Both the position numbers and the translations under genes were made by a program. A model generated the notes under the pieces. The model made no database searches. It was not told the DNA's origin and was given only the letters and a program-made list of their open reading frames with translations. A stretch of 50,138 bases of DNA. Origin: Treponema sp. UBA1226 (lineage in GTDB: Bacteria; Spirochaetota; Spirochaetia; Treponematales; Treponemataceae). The first letter of the stretch is position 1, and each line of letters opens with the position of its first letter. The DNA is taken from the NCBI GenBank assembly GCA_002309195.1, contig DBWY01000009.1:1-50138 (forward strand), read 5' to 3'. Positions 35,070 to 44,343 of this stretch are shown here, one piece after another.

Positions 35070-36638
35070 TTAATAGTGAAGCCCAACGCCTAAAGAAATC
35101 TCATATTTTGAAACCTTTGGTCTCCATGACTCATCGATTATGTCTTTAAGTAAAATGCGTCCCATGTCAAAGCCTGCGCTTGCACGAACCTGCAGAGACT
35201 TAAACTTGTGTGGATAGGCGATAAATTCGATTCCGGCAGTATAAAAACCATCTTTAATCGAAAAATCTCTTCCGGTAACGCGGTTTTTTGTAAGCGCAAA
35301 ATCTATAAAAGGTACTATCTGTATTTCTGAGTTGAATTTACTCAAAAAGTGAATGCCGATTTTATCAAAGTCAAAATTCATAAGATGAATCGGGAAGTCA
35401 AGATTAAAAACAACGGCACCCGGTGTACTTGTAGAGTTTATGTCGTAAAGAGGAGTCGTTGCAGGGAAAAGCTTTTCATTTCTTACGCCGCGGATGTAAA
35501 TTCCTACAGGCATATTCTTATTTAAGTATGAAAAACCATACAACCTTAGACTAATTCCATTGTAATCCCACGAATAATGTCCCTTAAATTCGCCTTCAAA
35601 GCCGATTACCATGTCGTTAAGGCGGTAATTATAACCGATATCCTGTCTTATAAAAAACTCGACGCCTTTTCTAAAGTTGCCGTTCCAGTTTATGAGGTCT
35701 GCAGAAATTCCATTGGAAAAAAGAAGCTCCGGGCTTATGAGCGCGTCGTTTCTTATATTGATTTCTCCGTGAGGTTTCCAGTAATAAGTGTAGCTTACAG
35801 AAGGAGTATATTTAATGTCGCCCCATCCTGAAATCTTTTTTAATGTTATCGGAACTGCAAACTGAACATATTCGCCAAACGAAAGTCTGTCGTCAAATAC
35901 ATCGTTGTCAAAGTCATTCAAGAATTTCTGTTTTAAAACAAGGTCATACGAAATCCATTCAAACGGGAGGCTTAAAGAAAGTCCTGTAGAACCGTCCCAC
36001 TCAGGAACGTCTTTGCTGATTGTGTATGATAAATCAATTTCGTTATCCCACGAGGCGTTTACAGGCCCTATTTTAAAAGGCAGGGAGTATGATGCAATTC
36101 CGCCGAACTTAAAATCAAATTTATCTGTATCGTCATTCTGCTTAAAAGAAAAATAAAGTTCGCTTTCAAAAGGATTTAATGTTCCGCAGAAATTTGTATT
36201 CTGCATCTTTACCTTAACCACATGACCGTCATCAGAGCTGTATTTGTAATACGGAAACGCGATGAAATTGCTCGAGTCGGTAACCGACACTTTAAGAGTT
36301 ACACCGACAATTTCCTCGTTTTCAACATTGTCTGATGAGTCAGCCGGCTTTGAAGAAACAACATCGCCTTTTTCATATTCAACAGTTACTTCGTCAAAAA
36401 GCCTTAAATTTATATAACGCTGCTTAAGTTCTGCGATGTATTTTTTAAGTTCTTCTTCGGATTTAAAAACCGATTTTCTTGAAATATGAACTTTCTGATC
36501 TACAAACTGTTCTTTTGAAATGCCGGAAATATTGTAGTCAACTTTCGTTATTGTATAGCTTTCTGCATAAACTGAACAAAACAAAAAACCGAGTAAAATT
36601 AAAATAAACTGATATTTTCTCTTTAGTAAAAGCGTCAT
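35070..36638 (-). CDS. Outer-membrane beta-barrel protein, Omp85/BamA-TamA-like with one POTRA
   Basis: This 522-residue protein has a signal peptide (about 1-25, cleaved after VYA). A short alpha/beta N-terminal domain (ITKVDYNISGISKEQFVDQK to about residue 115, with KKYIAELKQRYINLRLFDEV) resembles a single POTRA. The remaining 400 residues alternate amphipathic strands and end KYEISLGVGLHY, the aromatic C-terminus typical of barrels recognised by Bam. It is much shorter than BamA, so a TamA-like or two-partner-type transporter is more likely. As the last gene of an operon with manC and a WecA-like transferase, it may serve glycolipid or polysaccharide export, but this is context only. Confidence 0.75.
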   Translation of the reverse strand: MTLLLKRKYQFILILLGFLFCSVYAESYTITKVDYNISGISKEQFVDQKVHISRKSVFKSEEELKKYIAELKQRYINLRLFDEVTVEYEKGDVVSSKPADSSDNVENEEIVGVTLKVSVTDSSNFIAFPYYKYSSDDGHVVKVKMQNTNFCGTLNPFESELYFSFKQNDDTDKFDFKFGGIASYSLPFKIGPVNASWDNEIDLSYTISKDVPEWDGSTGLSLSLPFEWISYDLVLKQKFLNDFDNDVFDDRLSFGEYVQFAVPITLKKISGWGDIKYTPSVSYTYYWKPHGEINIRNDALISPELLFSNGISADLINWNGNFRKGVEFFIRQDIGYNYRLNDMVIGFEGEFKGHYSWDYNGISLRLYGFSYLNKNMPVGIYIRGVRNEKLFPATTPLYDINSTSTPGAVVFNLDFPIHLMNFDFDKIGIHFLSKFNSEIQIVPFIDFALTKNRVTGRDFSIKDGFYTAGIEFIAYPHKFKSLQVRASAGFDMGRILLKDIIDESWRPKVSKYEISLGVGLHY

Positions 36639-36642
36639 GATG

Positions 36643-37719
36643 TTATTTTTCTTTTTTAGAATTTTCTTCGTTCTGTAAAACCGTTATATCAACCGGATGA
36701 TTTTTTGTTACGGCATAATATATAAAGTGAATCGAACTGTAAAAGAAAACCATAAATACAAAAATTGCAGTAAGTAAAATCGAACCTTTGTCGTGTCTTA
36801 AATACATTCCAAGACCTGCAGAAAGACAGAGACATATCTGGATCGAAAGTAAGAATATCAGAGTCTGAACTTTTGTAAAGCCCAGCGCGATAAGCTTATG
36901 ATGAATATGCCTTGAATCTGCAGACATAAAGTTTCTGTGCTCGCGGGTTCTTCTCCACATAGCGGCAATCGTATCGAGTGCAGGAATACTTACAAGAACA
37001 ATCATTACTAAAAGCTTGTTGTATTCAAAGTTTTCACTTGAGTTATAAAGAGGCAGAACGGCAATCATAAAGCCCATAAGCTGGCTTCCGCCGTCGCCCA
37101 TAAAAATCTTTGCCTGAGGTTTATTATAAACAAGAAAGCCAAGAACAGCCGCGGCCATCATAAAGCACACTCCGGCACTGGCTTTTGCATTAAAGTCAGA
37201 ACTGTAGAAAATGATTCCCAGAGCTCCGAGAATCAAAAAAGAAAGTCCGCCGCAAAGACCGTCAAGACCGTCAATAAGGTTAAATGCGTTTATGATTCCA
37301 ATAATCCAGAAAAACGAAAGAGCATAACTGAACCATAAAGGAAGTTCAAAATTAAAAATTCTTTTAAATCTGAATCCAAAGTAGAGTACGATTACGGTTG
37401 CAATTACCTGGAAAAGAAGCTTTAACTTAGCCTTAAGATTAAAAAAATCATCGAGGAGGGCAACTGTAAAAATTATAAGCCCCGCAATAATAATCGGAAG
37501 AACGTGTGAAATGCTGTTTGATTTAGAGACAGCAAAATAGATTATTGTGGATGCCGTAAAGGCTATGATGATTCCAAGCCCGCCAAGACGCGGAATATTT
37601 CCCTTATGAATTTTTCTTTCGTTAGTTGTATCGTACCATCCGAAATGCCTGCACATAAGGATAATCAGCGGAATTACGACAACACTTGTACAAAAGGAAA
37701 AAGCAACCATCCACCACAT
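36643..37719 (-). CDS. Undecaprenyl-phosphate sugar-1-phosphate transferase (WecA/TagO-like)
   Basis: A 358-residue polytopic membrane protein of the MraY/WecA superfamily with about 10-11 hydrophobic segments. Diagnostic motifs are HKGNIPRLGGLGI (about 38-50), LLDDFFNLKAKLKLLFQ (about 88-104), AFNLIDGLDGLCGGLS (about 145-160), KIFMGDGGSQLMGF and the cytoplasmic SRHIHHKLIALG. The HIHH loop points to WecA/TagO/RgpG (UDP-GlcNAc as substrate) rather than MraY. It starts a lipid-linked polysaccharide or anchor glycan. It lies 17 bases after manC and 4 bases before the Omp85-like gene. Confidence 0.88.
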   Translation of the reverse strand: MWWMVAFSFCTSVVVIPLIILMCRHFGWYDTTNERKIHKGNIPRLGGLGIIIAFTASTIIYFAVSKSNSISHVLPIIIAGLIIFTVALLDDFFNLKAKLKLLFQVIATVIVLYFGFRFKRIFNFELPLWFSYALSFFWIIGIINAFNLIDGLDGLCGGLSFLILGALGIIFYSSDFNAKASAGVCFMMAAAVLGFLVYNKPQAKIFMGDGGSQLMGFMIAVLPLYNSSENFEYNKLLVMIVLVSIPALDTIAAMWRRTREHRNFMSADSRHIHHKLIALGFTKVQTLIFLLSIQICLCLSAGLGMYLRHDKGSILLTAIFVFMVFFYSSIHFIYYAVTKNHPVDITVLQNEENSKKEK

Positions 37720-37736
37720 AAAAATCTCCAGAATAT

Positions 37737-38828
37737 CTATTTAATAGATTTTACCACATCTCTGACAAGATTACTAGAACCTTTTTTCATTACGAGAGCC
37801 TTGCCGTTCTTAATTACGACGATAAGGTCTTTTACATCGCATAATGCAACCGGAATATCAGAATAAACGAAATTGTTTTCAGAATAAGCCTGGGCAATTA
37901 CATTGTCTTCGCCTTCAGAAAATTTTGCAAAAGCATCCCAGCTTCCTACGTCGTCCCATTTAAAGGTCGTTGTTACAGCGCAGGCTTTGTCTGTCTTTTC
38001 TGCAATCGCGTTATCTATTGCAATTTTTGGAGTAGACGAGTAGGCCTTATCCATTTCGCTCCATTTTTTTACATAATAAATTCCGTTTATTCTTGCAAGC
38101 TTTGGAGCCTTGCCATTTTCGACACATTCAAAGGCACAAGAAACATCGCTCTGGCATTTTTTTAATTCAGCTTTTAAAAAGTCAGAAGTAAAGCCGAACA
38201 TACCCGAGTTCCAGAAATATTTTCCGCTTTTAAAATATTCTTCTGCAGTTTTTGCATCAGGCTTTTCTTTAAAGTTGTCGATTTTATAGGTTTTCTCTGT
38301 TACGGCATCTCCTGTTTTTATGTAGCCGTAGCCTGTGCTTGCTTCTGTCGGCGGAATTGCAAAGCAGACGAAGTTTCCCTTAGAAGCAATTTCATAAGCT
38401 TCTTTACAGTCAGCGGCAAAATTTTCTACCGGAGCAATTACATGATCACTTGTTAAAACTAAAACAGAGTGCTTAACATCAGGTGAGATTTTTTCGAGCA
38501 TGTGGCATGTAAGGATAATCGGAGCTGTCGTGTGCTTTGCTTCTGGTTCTGCAAGAACGATAAGGTCACGTAAAATTTTATTTTTGTCATCATCAGAAAC
38601 TTTTTGAGAAAGTTCGAGGGCATGATTTGCGCAGGATTCAAGAAGATCTTTTCTTGTTGCGATGACGATTTTTCCTTCCGGCTTTAAAGCAAGTGCTCTT
38701 AAAATTGAATTTTGTAAAAGAGAAAAATTTTTTCCAAGACTTAAAAACTGCTTCGGATGATCAGGACGGCTTGCAGGCCACAGTCTTTCACCAAATCCGC
38801 CTGCTAAAATTACGATATCTGTAAACAT
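37737..38828 (-). CDS. manC: Mannose-1-phosphate guanylyltransferase
   Basis: A 363-residue nucleotidyltransferase with the activation loop LAGGFGERLWPASRPDHPKQ (about 8-27), VLTSDHVIAP (about 123-132), STGYGYIKTGD and FKEKPDAKTAEEYFKSGKYF, then WNSGMFGF. These are the ManC/GMP motifs; the C-terminal phosphomannose isomerase domain of bifunctional forms is absent. It makes GDP-mannose for glycans. AGGAGAT lies 8 bases before the ATG. In an operon with a WecA-like transferase and an outer-membrane protein, it fits surface glycan synthesis. Confidence 0.9.
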   Translation of the reverse strand: MFTDIVILAGGFGERLWPASRPDHPKQFLSLGKNFSLLQNSILRALALKPEGKIVIATRKDLLESCANHALELSQKVSDDDKNKILRDLIVLAEPEAKHTTAPIILTCHMLEKISPDVKHSVLVLTSDHVIAPVENFAADCKEAYEIASKGNFVCFAIPPTEASTGYGYIKTGDAVTEKTYKIDNFKEKPDAKTAEEYFKSGKYFWNSGMFGFTSDFLKAELKKCQSDVSCAFECVENGKAPKLARINGIYYVKKWSEMDKAYSSTPKIAIDNAIAEKTDKACAVTTTFKWDDVGSWDAFAKFSEGEDNVIAQAYSENNFVYSDIPVALCDVKDLIVVIKNGKALVMKKGSSNLVRDVVKSIK

Positions 38829-38841
38829 AAAATTTTATCTC

Positions 38842-39612
38842 CTAAACTGAACCAAGCTTTGAAAAAACATAGTTGCAGAAAGTTTTTATTCTGTTAATAA
38901 ACGAAACTTCGATTCTTTTATTTAAAAACGGAATTCGCGGTGCATTTGCTCCACCGATTCCGTATAAAATCCAGTAATCATCGCTTTTAAAAACATAAAT
39001 CGTAGAAATCATCTTCTGCTTTTTTATGCATGTAAAGTTATCATATTTGATGTCTTCTGTATTTATGTTTTCATAAAACAACATTTCTTTATTATTTAAA
39101 ACCTTTATGTCACTAAAAATGTCACCGAAAGGCTTCATATAAAAATAAGATTTTAAATTTGATTCAGCATAAATGCCGGAATTGTCCGAGCTTTGAGAAA
39201 GTATTTTTGCTTCAGAATATAAATCTACCCAGTATTCATTTCTTTCTGAGTAATAGGGGATTCCTTTGTATGATGGAATGTCTGTCAGTATAGACTGAAT
39301 TTTAGAAATAAGGTCTTCGTTTTCTTTGACTGGAATGATTCTTACGATTTCTGCAATGTAAGTAGGTTTTAAATTAATAAATTTATTCAAAAATAAATTT
39401 AGGCTGTTTTCACTTGGATTAAGGGAGATTTCAGAACAATTGCTTAATTTTCTGATGACAATTTTTCCCTGTAAGAGTTCCTGACGTTCAGATTGTGTAA
39501 GGTTTTGATTAAAAACTTTGTATACGTCAAATGTATAGTTATCAGCATGCGCACTGCTTAATGAAAAGAAAACAAGTAAAAATGTCAGAGTTTTAATCAA
39601 AATATTCTTCAT
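38842..39612 (-). CDS. Secreted protein of unknown function
   Basis: I start this gene at ATG 39612 (256 residues), not at the longer in-frame TTG 39648, because that TTG is part of a -35 box and a TATAAT lies within the extension, 7 bases before ATG 39612. The product begins MKNILIKTLTFLLVFFSLSS with cleavage after AHA. The mature protein is mixed alpha/beta and ends FINRIKTFCNYVFSKLGSV. I recognise no family. It is the first gene of the operon leading to manC, so it may act in the envelope. Confidence 0.75.
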   Translation of the reverse strand: MKNILIKTLTFLLVFFSLSSAHADNYTFDVYKVFNQNLTQSERQELLQGKIVIRKLSNCSEISLNPSENSLNLFLNKFINLKPTYIAEIVRIIPVKENEDLISKIQSILTDIPSYKGIPYYSERNEYWVDLYSEAKILSQSSDNSGIYAESNLKSYFYMKPFGDIFSDIKVLNNKEMLFYENINTEDIKYDNFTCIKKQKMISTIYVFKSDDYWILYGIGGANAPRIPFLNKRIEVSFINRIKTFCNYVFSKLGSV

Positions 39613-39619
39613 TTTCTGC

Positions 39620-39648
39620 ATTATATAGTAAAAACCATCGTTATTCAA
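39620..39648 (-). promoter_or_regulatory. Promoter of the manC operon, leaderless layout
   Basis: On the minus strand TTGAAT (39643-39648), a 17-base spacer and a perfect TATAAT (39620-39625), 7 bases before ATG 39612. No ribosome site is present. Confidence 0.65.
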
Positions 39649-39671
39649 TTAAAGTTACGAAGTTAGTCTAT

Positions 39672-39700
39672 TTGCCCACAAGTCTTAATCGTGCTATAAT
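39672..39700 (+). promoter_or_regulatory. Promoter of the aminotransferase-glgA operon, leaderless layout
   Basis: TTGCCC (39672-39677), a 17-base spacer and a perfect TATAAT (39695-39700). ATG 39709 follows 8 bases later with no Shine-Dalgarno. It is divergent from the manC operon promoter 24 bases away. Confidence 0.65.
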
Positions 39701-39708
39701 ATTCCATT

Positions 39709-40905
39709 ATGATAGCACCAAAAATTAAAGAAATTATTACAAGTCCCGGGGCGTCAGCTATACGCAAGATGTTTGAACAGGGCAAAATCTTAAAGGCAAA
39801 ATACGGCGAAGATAAGGTTTTCGATTTTTCACTTGGAAATCCGGACCTTGATCCCCCTAAAGAAGTTCTTGATGCAATCGAAGAAATTGCAAGGGATAAA
39901 AGTCACGGATGTCACGGCTATATGTCAAATTCGGGCTATGAAGAAGCAAGAAAGGCCATGGCAGACAAGGAAACACAGGAGCAGGGCGTTAATGTTGGAG
40001 CTGACTGTGTTGTAATGGCATGTGGCGCTGCAGGGGCTATTAACAGTGTATTTAAGTCACTTTTGACTGCAGGGGATGAAATCATTGTTCCATCTCCATT
40101 CTTTGTTGAATACAGAAACTATGCAATGAACTTTGATGCAAAACTTGTTGAAGTTCCGACTAAAGAAGGCTTTTCTCTTGATGTTTCTAAAATCAAGGCA
40201 GCATTTAACGAAAAAACTGCGGCTGTTTTGATAAATTCACCAAATAACCCGACAGGAAGAATCTACAGCGACAGTGACATCAAAGAGCTCTGCGATGCAT
40301 TAAAAGAGTTCGGAGACAAAACAGGACGCTATCCGTATTTAATCTGCGACGAGCCTTACCGAGCAATTACATACGACGGAAAAAAAGTAGCAACTGTTTT
40401 TGATAAATATGACTATGCAGTTGTTGTGACTTCATTTGCAAAGAACTTAAGCATTCCGGGAGAAAGAATCGGTTACGTTTGTGTAAACCCTTCATGTCCA
40501 GAAAAAGAAATGTTTATTGCTGCAGTTACTTTTGCAACACGTGTATTAGGTTATGTAAACGCTCCGGGATTCTTCCAGAAGGTTGTTGCAAAGACATGGA
40601 ACGCTCCGTGCGATTATTCACCTTATGTAAAGAGAAGAAATCTTGTAAAGGATGTTCTTGATAATGCAGGAATCAAATACGCAGATCCAGAAGGAGCTTT
40701 CTACATTTTTGCAAAAGTTCCTGACAGCTGGGGCGATGACGATCTTGGCTTTGTAAAAGTTCTCGAAGAAAACATGATTCTATGTCCTGCAGGAAGTGGC
40801 TTTGGAATGAAAGGCTGGTTTAGAATCTGTTACTGTGTTGATGAAAAATCAATCGTAAACTCTCGTGACGCTTTTTATAAAGCAGCTCATACACCTAAGA
40901 AATAA
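39709..40905 (+). CDS. Pyridoxal-phosphate-dependent aminotransferase, class I/II
   Basis: A 398-residue fold-type I enzyme. It shows FSLGNPDLDPP (about 43-53), HGYMSNSGYEEARKAMA, the cofactor-contact ACGAAGAINSVFKSLL, NSPNNPTGRIYSD (about 177-189), CDEPYRAITYDG and the PLP lysine at about 245 in SFAKNLSIPGERIGY. It is related to aspartate/alanine-type aminotransferases; the exact amino donor cannot be decided. Its own promoter lacks a leader. glgA follows 18 bases later with a CGGAGGAG site, so the two probably form an operon. Confidence 0.9.
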   Translation: MIAPKIKEIITSPGASAIRKMFEQGKILKAKYGEDKVFDFSLGNPDLDPPKEVLDAIEEIARDKSHGCHGYMSNSGYEEARKAMADKETQEQGVNVGADCVVMACGAAGAINSVFKSLLTAGDEIIVPSPFFVEYRNYAMNFDAKLVEVPTKEGFSLDVSKIKAAFNEKTAAVLINSPNNPTGRIYSDSDIKELCDALKEFGDKTGRYPYLICDEPYRAITYDGKKVATVFDKYDYAVVVTSFAKNLSIPGERIGYVCVNPSCPEKEMFIAAVTFATRVLGYVNAPGFFQKVVAKTWNAPCDYSPYVKRRNLVKDVLDNAGIKYADPEGAFYIFAKVPDSWGDDDLGFVKVLEENMILCPAGSGFGMKGWFRICYCVDEKSIVNSRDAFYKAAHTPKK

Positions 40906-40923
40906 ATTTATCGGAGGAGTTTT

Positions 40924-42399
40924 ATGAAAATTCTTATGGTAAGTGCAGAGGCTGTTCCTTTTGCAAAAACAGGCGGACTTGCAGATGCTGTTTCTGCTCT
41001 GGCAATTACGCTTACTAATATGGGACACGATGTAAAAATCGTAATGCCCCGCTACTATAAAATAGACAGAAATAAATTAAAGCTTCTTGATGGTCCTATG
41101 GGAATTCCTGTGGGAGGAGGCGAAGCATGGACAGCAGTTTATGAAGCTTCGATGCCTCAGGAAGAAAAGCTTAAAGTTTATTTTATCGACCATGAACAGG
41201 CTTTTGGCCGTGACGGTGTCTATGGAACTCCGTCAGAAACAGATTTTCATGATAACCCTTTCCGTTTTTCAATTTTGTGCCACGGCGCTTTTCAGTTATC
41301 GAGAAAGCTCGGATGGATTCCGGATATAATCCACTGCCATGACTGGTCTGCAAGCCCGGCACTCGTTTTCTTAAAACACATTTACCGTTACCAGGAATTT
41401 AATAAGACCGGCGGTGTTCTTACAATTCATAATCTTGGTTACCAGGGACAGTATTCAAAAGAAAGTTTTGCAAGCTTTGGAATTGACTGGGGACTTTATT
41501 ATGGTGCAGGCTTTGAGCATCACGGCGGAATTAATTTACTCCAGGCAGGTATTTCTTCTGCAGACATGATTACTACAGTTTCTCCGACTTATGCGCGTGA
41601 AATCCAGACTGCAGAAGGCGGCTTTGGTCTTGACGGGCTTTTGCGTGTAAGAAGTGATGTTGTACGCGGTATTTTAAACGGTGTTGATCTTCGCTCATGG
41701 GATCCTGCTACCGACAAGAGACTTCCTAAAAACTATTCATTCAAGACAATAAAAGACAAGGCCGTAAATAAAAAGACTTTGCAGGAAAAAATGGGTCTTG
41801 AAGTAAATCCTGATATTCCTGTTTTTGGAATCGTAACACGTCTTGCAGATCAGAAAGGAATTGCAGAACTTTTTGCTCCGACTTACGGCTGCATGTACAA
41901 TATGTGTTCAAATTTAAAGATTCAGGTTGCTGTTCTTGGAAGCGGCGAAGCGTGGTGCGAAAACGAGATAAGGACTTTAGAATCAAAGCTTCCTAACTTT
42001 AAAGCATACATCGGTTATGACGAAAACTTGAGCCATCTTATCGAAGCAGGAAGTGACTTCTTTATCATGCCTTCACGCTACGAACCGTGCGGCTTAAACC
42101 AGATATATTCGCTTTTGTACGGAACTCTCCCGATTGTAAGAAAAACAGGTGGTCTTGCTGATACAGTAGAAAACTATAATGAGCAGACAGGTGAGGGTAC
42201 AGGCTTTATGTTTGACCAGCTTACTCCTGATGCAATTTACAATACTGTCGGCTGGGCAACATACGCTTACTACAACAAAAAAGACCACATCCTTAAAATG
42301 CAGAAAACCGGAATGGCAAAAACATTTACATGGGATGCGTCTGCAAAACAGTATCTTGATACTTACAACGAGGCAATCTTCAGAGGTTGCGGAAAATAA
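40924..42399 (+). CDS. glgA: Glycogen synthase (ADP-glucose type)
   Basis: A 491-residue GT5 enzyme. It has the N-terminal ADP-glucose motif KTGGLADAVSAL (about 15-26), CHDWSASPALVFLKHIYRYQ, TIHNLGYQGQY, TTVSPTYAREIQTAEGGFGL, ILNGVDLRSWDPATD, GIVTRLADQKG and the GT-B signature SRYEPCGLNQIYSLLYGTLP with KTGGLADTV at the C-terminal domain. It elongates alpha-1,4-glucan. With the GH57 branching-type enzyme it supports glycogen storage. A hairpin overlaps its stop codon. Confidence 0.95.
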   Translation: MKILMVSAEAVPFAKTGGLADAVSALAITLTNMGHDVKIVMPRYYKIDRNKLKLLDGPMGIPVGGGEAWTAVYEASMPQEEKLKVYFIDHEQAFGRDGVYGTPSETDFHDNPFRFSILCHGAFQLSRKLGWIPDIIHCHDWSASPALVFLKHIYRYQEFNKTGGVLTIHNLGYQGQYSKESFASFGIDWGLYYGAGFEHHGGINLLQAGISSADMITTVSPTYAREIQTAEGGFGLDGLLRVRSDVVRGILNGVDLRSWDPATDKRLPKNYSFKTIKDKAVNKKTLQEKMGLEVNPDIPVFGIVTRLADQKGIAELFAPTYGCMYNMCSNLKIQVAVLGSGEAWCENEIRTLESKLPNFKAYIGYDENLSHLIEAGSDFFIMPSRYEPCGLNQIYSLLYGTLPIVRKTGGLADTVENYNEQTGEGTGFMFDQLTPDAIYNTVGWATYAYYNKKDHILKMQKTGMAKTFTWDASAKQYLDTYNEAIFRGCGK

Positions 42400-42413
42400 G
42401 CTCTGGGCTTATT
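42395..42413. terminator. Hairpin between convergent glgA and the propeller gene
   Basis: AATAAGC (42395-42401), loop TCTGG, GCTTATT (42407-42413). The 7-bp perfect stem includes both stop codons. The T-tract is poor on both sides, so termination strength is doubtful. Confidence 0.45.
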
Positions 42414-44343
42414 AATATTCAAGAACTCTCTCATCAACCGTAATATACCAGTCGGCGACAATTTCTGGATTCTTAGCGTCAATCCACGAAAGGCTTCCGT
42501 CGTAGTTTAAAAATACGACGTTGTCTGTGCCGGCTGCAATTTTTGATGCAAGGCTGTAGCTTCTCTTATATGTCGTTACTTTCTTTGACTGTGTAGTAAC
42601 AGAAGAAACTAAAGAAGAACATAATTTGTTAAACACATATCCTGACGAAACATACAGGTCACCCGAATAATCTGCACTGGAAAAACTCTGTACCGCAGAA
42701 ACAGCCTTTGTCTTAAGGTCATATTTTAAAATCTTTGTAGAAGGTTTTGCATCGTTTTCAAAAACTGCTATTGCATAAAGATATTTATTATCCTTTTCAT
42801 CTGCTGTTTCATCGAGTGCAAGATTATAAATTAAATTTGCATCTATCTTTAACTGAACAGTTTCATGCGTCTTTGTGTTTACATAAACGAGAGGAGAGTC
42901 TGTAGGATTTGAACATGACTTTGCAATATAAAGATCTACATCACCTTTTATTACAGCATCCTGGATTCCAGATCCGTAATACAGTTCTTCGTAGAGTCCT
43001 GTATTTATATTGTAGCGGTTTACTACAGAACTGTTTTCTACATCGATTATAATGTTAGAACAGTTTTTTAAACTTACAATTTGTCCTTTAGATGTATAAA
43101 GTTCCTTTATTTTATTGTCGCGAAGATCAAGCATAGAAACCGTGCACTGTCTGTCTTTAGACCATAAAACGATTTTGGCACCGGTTTTTTCGTCAATGAT
43201 TTTTTCTATATTCGTGTATCCCGGATTGTCTGCAAGTCTTATTACGATTTCTTTATTTTCATCAGATTTGTAAATCGAGTCTTCTGTAAGCATGTACAAA
43301 TCATCATCAACAAAAACAATATCCATAACTCTTTTTATGTTATTGTTTGTAATCTGGTTTACAATAAAAAATTCATTCTCCGTATTTAAATCTACTGTAT
43401 AGATTTCTCCTTTAGTTGAACCAAAGAAAACCTTTTCTTCTGTTATCATAAAACTAGAAATCGTTCCGTCAACCTTGCCGTTAAAATTGTAAGCAATGAC
43501 AGGATTTTTTATGATTCCGTCTGAAAAATCAAATTTAAAAAGCGAATGTGTTTTTGCAAACTGAACTGAATCAAAATAATAAAGTTCATCGTTATAAACA
43601 TGAAGAACAGGATTTTTTGCAGGGATTTCGAGTTCGATTTTCCCGGTCATTGCATCTGCAATAAAAATCTTTTTGTCTTTTACACATGCGATGTTTTTAT
43701 TCTTGTTAAAGAGAACCATTTTATCAAAGCCGGTTTTAAAAGTAATCTTCTTTAAAAGTTTGCCTTTTGTAAGATCGATGTATGCAATGTGTCCTGTCAT
43801 CGCATAACACATAAGGCTTTTTTCAGAATTTGCTGTTTCGACATAAGAAGTCATGAGCATTTTTTCTGAAACAGGCTTCATGACAGAGCCGTTGTTCGGG
43901 TTTATGAAAAACGTACCGCTTTCTGTTGCTGTTCCGATTATAAGATATGTTCCTTTTTTGCTGTAGTTAAGGCACAGAACAGTTTCGCTTATATTAAGTG
44001 CAAATTTTTTAGTAAAAGTCTTTAAATCCCAGACGCTTACTGTATTTACAGAACCTTCATTTGTTTCATAGATTGCAATTTCCTGCTTTACAGGATTTAC
44101 GGCAACTTTCTTTATCTGTCTGTCGGTAAGCTGGTAGTGATATCCTGTTTTGTCACTGTTCCAGCGGATAACAAAACCGTCTTTTGCAACAGAATAAAAA
44201 TTATCATCAGATACTCCTGGCTGTCCTGCAAAAGAAAAAATACTTATGACTTCGCCTTTGTGCGGCATAAACGAAGAACGCTCCTGTGCAGAAAAAATTG
44301 ACGGAATAAAACAAAGAATTAAAAGACTTAAAAACTTTTTCAT
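42412..44343 (-). CDS. Secreted beta-propeller (WD40-like) protein
   Basis: A 643-residue protein with a signal peptide (MKKFLSLLILCFIPSIFSAQ). It has repeated beta-rich segments of about 40-45 residues resembling WD40/PQQ blades, for example GFVIRWNSDKTGYHY, VSVWDLKTFTKKFALN, TAESGT-type strands, IAYIDLTKGKLLKKI and LSWIDAKNPEIVADWYI at the end. No enzymatic motif is visible. It is probably a periplasmic scaffold. Its start overlaps the rseP stop by 4 bases, so it is translated together with the envelope protease gene. Confidence 0.8.
   Translation of the reverse strand: MKKFLSLLILCFIPSIFSAQERSSFMPHKGEVISIFSFAGQPGVSDDNFYSVAKDGFVIRWNSDKTGYHYQLTDRQIKKVAVNPVKQEIAIYETNEGSVNTVSVWDLKTFTKKFALNISETVLCLNYSKKGTYLIIGTATESGTFFINPNNGSVMKPVSEKMLMTSYVETANSEKSLMCYAMTGHIAYIDLTKGKLLKKITFKTGFDKMVLFNKNKNIACVKDKKIFIADAMTGKIELEIPAKNPVLHVYNDELYYFDSVQFAKTHSLFKFDFSDGIIKNPVIAYNFNGKVDGTISSFMITEEKVFFGSTKGEIYTVDLNTENEFFIVNQITNNNIKRVMDIVFVDDDLYMLTEDSIYKSDENKEIVIRLADNPGYTNIEKIIDEKTGAKIVLWSKDRQCTVSMLDLRDNKIKELYTSKGQIVSLKNCSNIIIDVENSSVVNRYNINTGLYEELYYGSGIQDAVIKGDVDLYIAKSCSNPTDSPLVYVNTKTHETVQLKIDANLIYNLALDETADEKDNKYLYAIAVFENDAKPSTKILKYDLKTKAVSAVQSFSSADYSGDLYVSSGYVFNKLCSSLVSSVTTQSKKVTTYKRSYSLASKIAAGTDNVVFLNYDGSLSWIDAKNPEIVADWYITVDERVLEY

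Noticed and set aside
39613..39648. N-terminal extension of the secreted protein upstream of manC
   Set aside because: The extension contains the promoter -35 and -10 boxes, and ATG 39612 starts exactly at a signal peptide.
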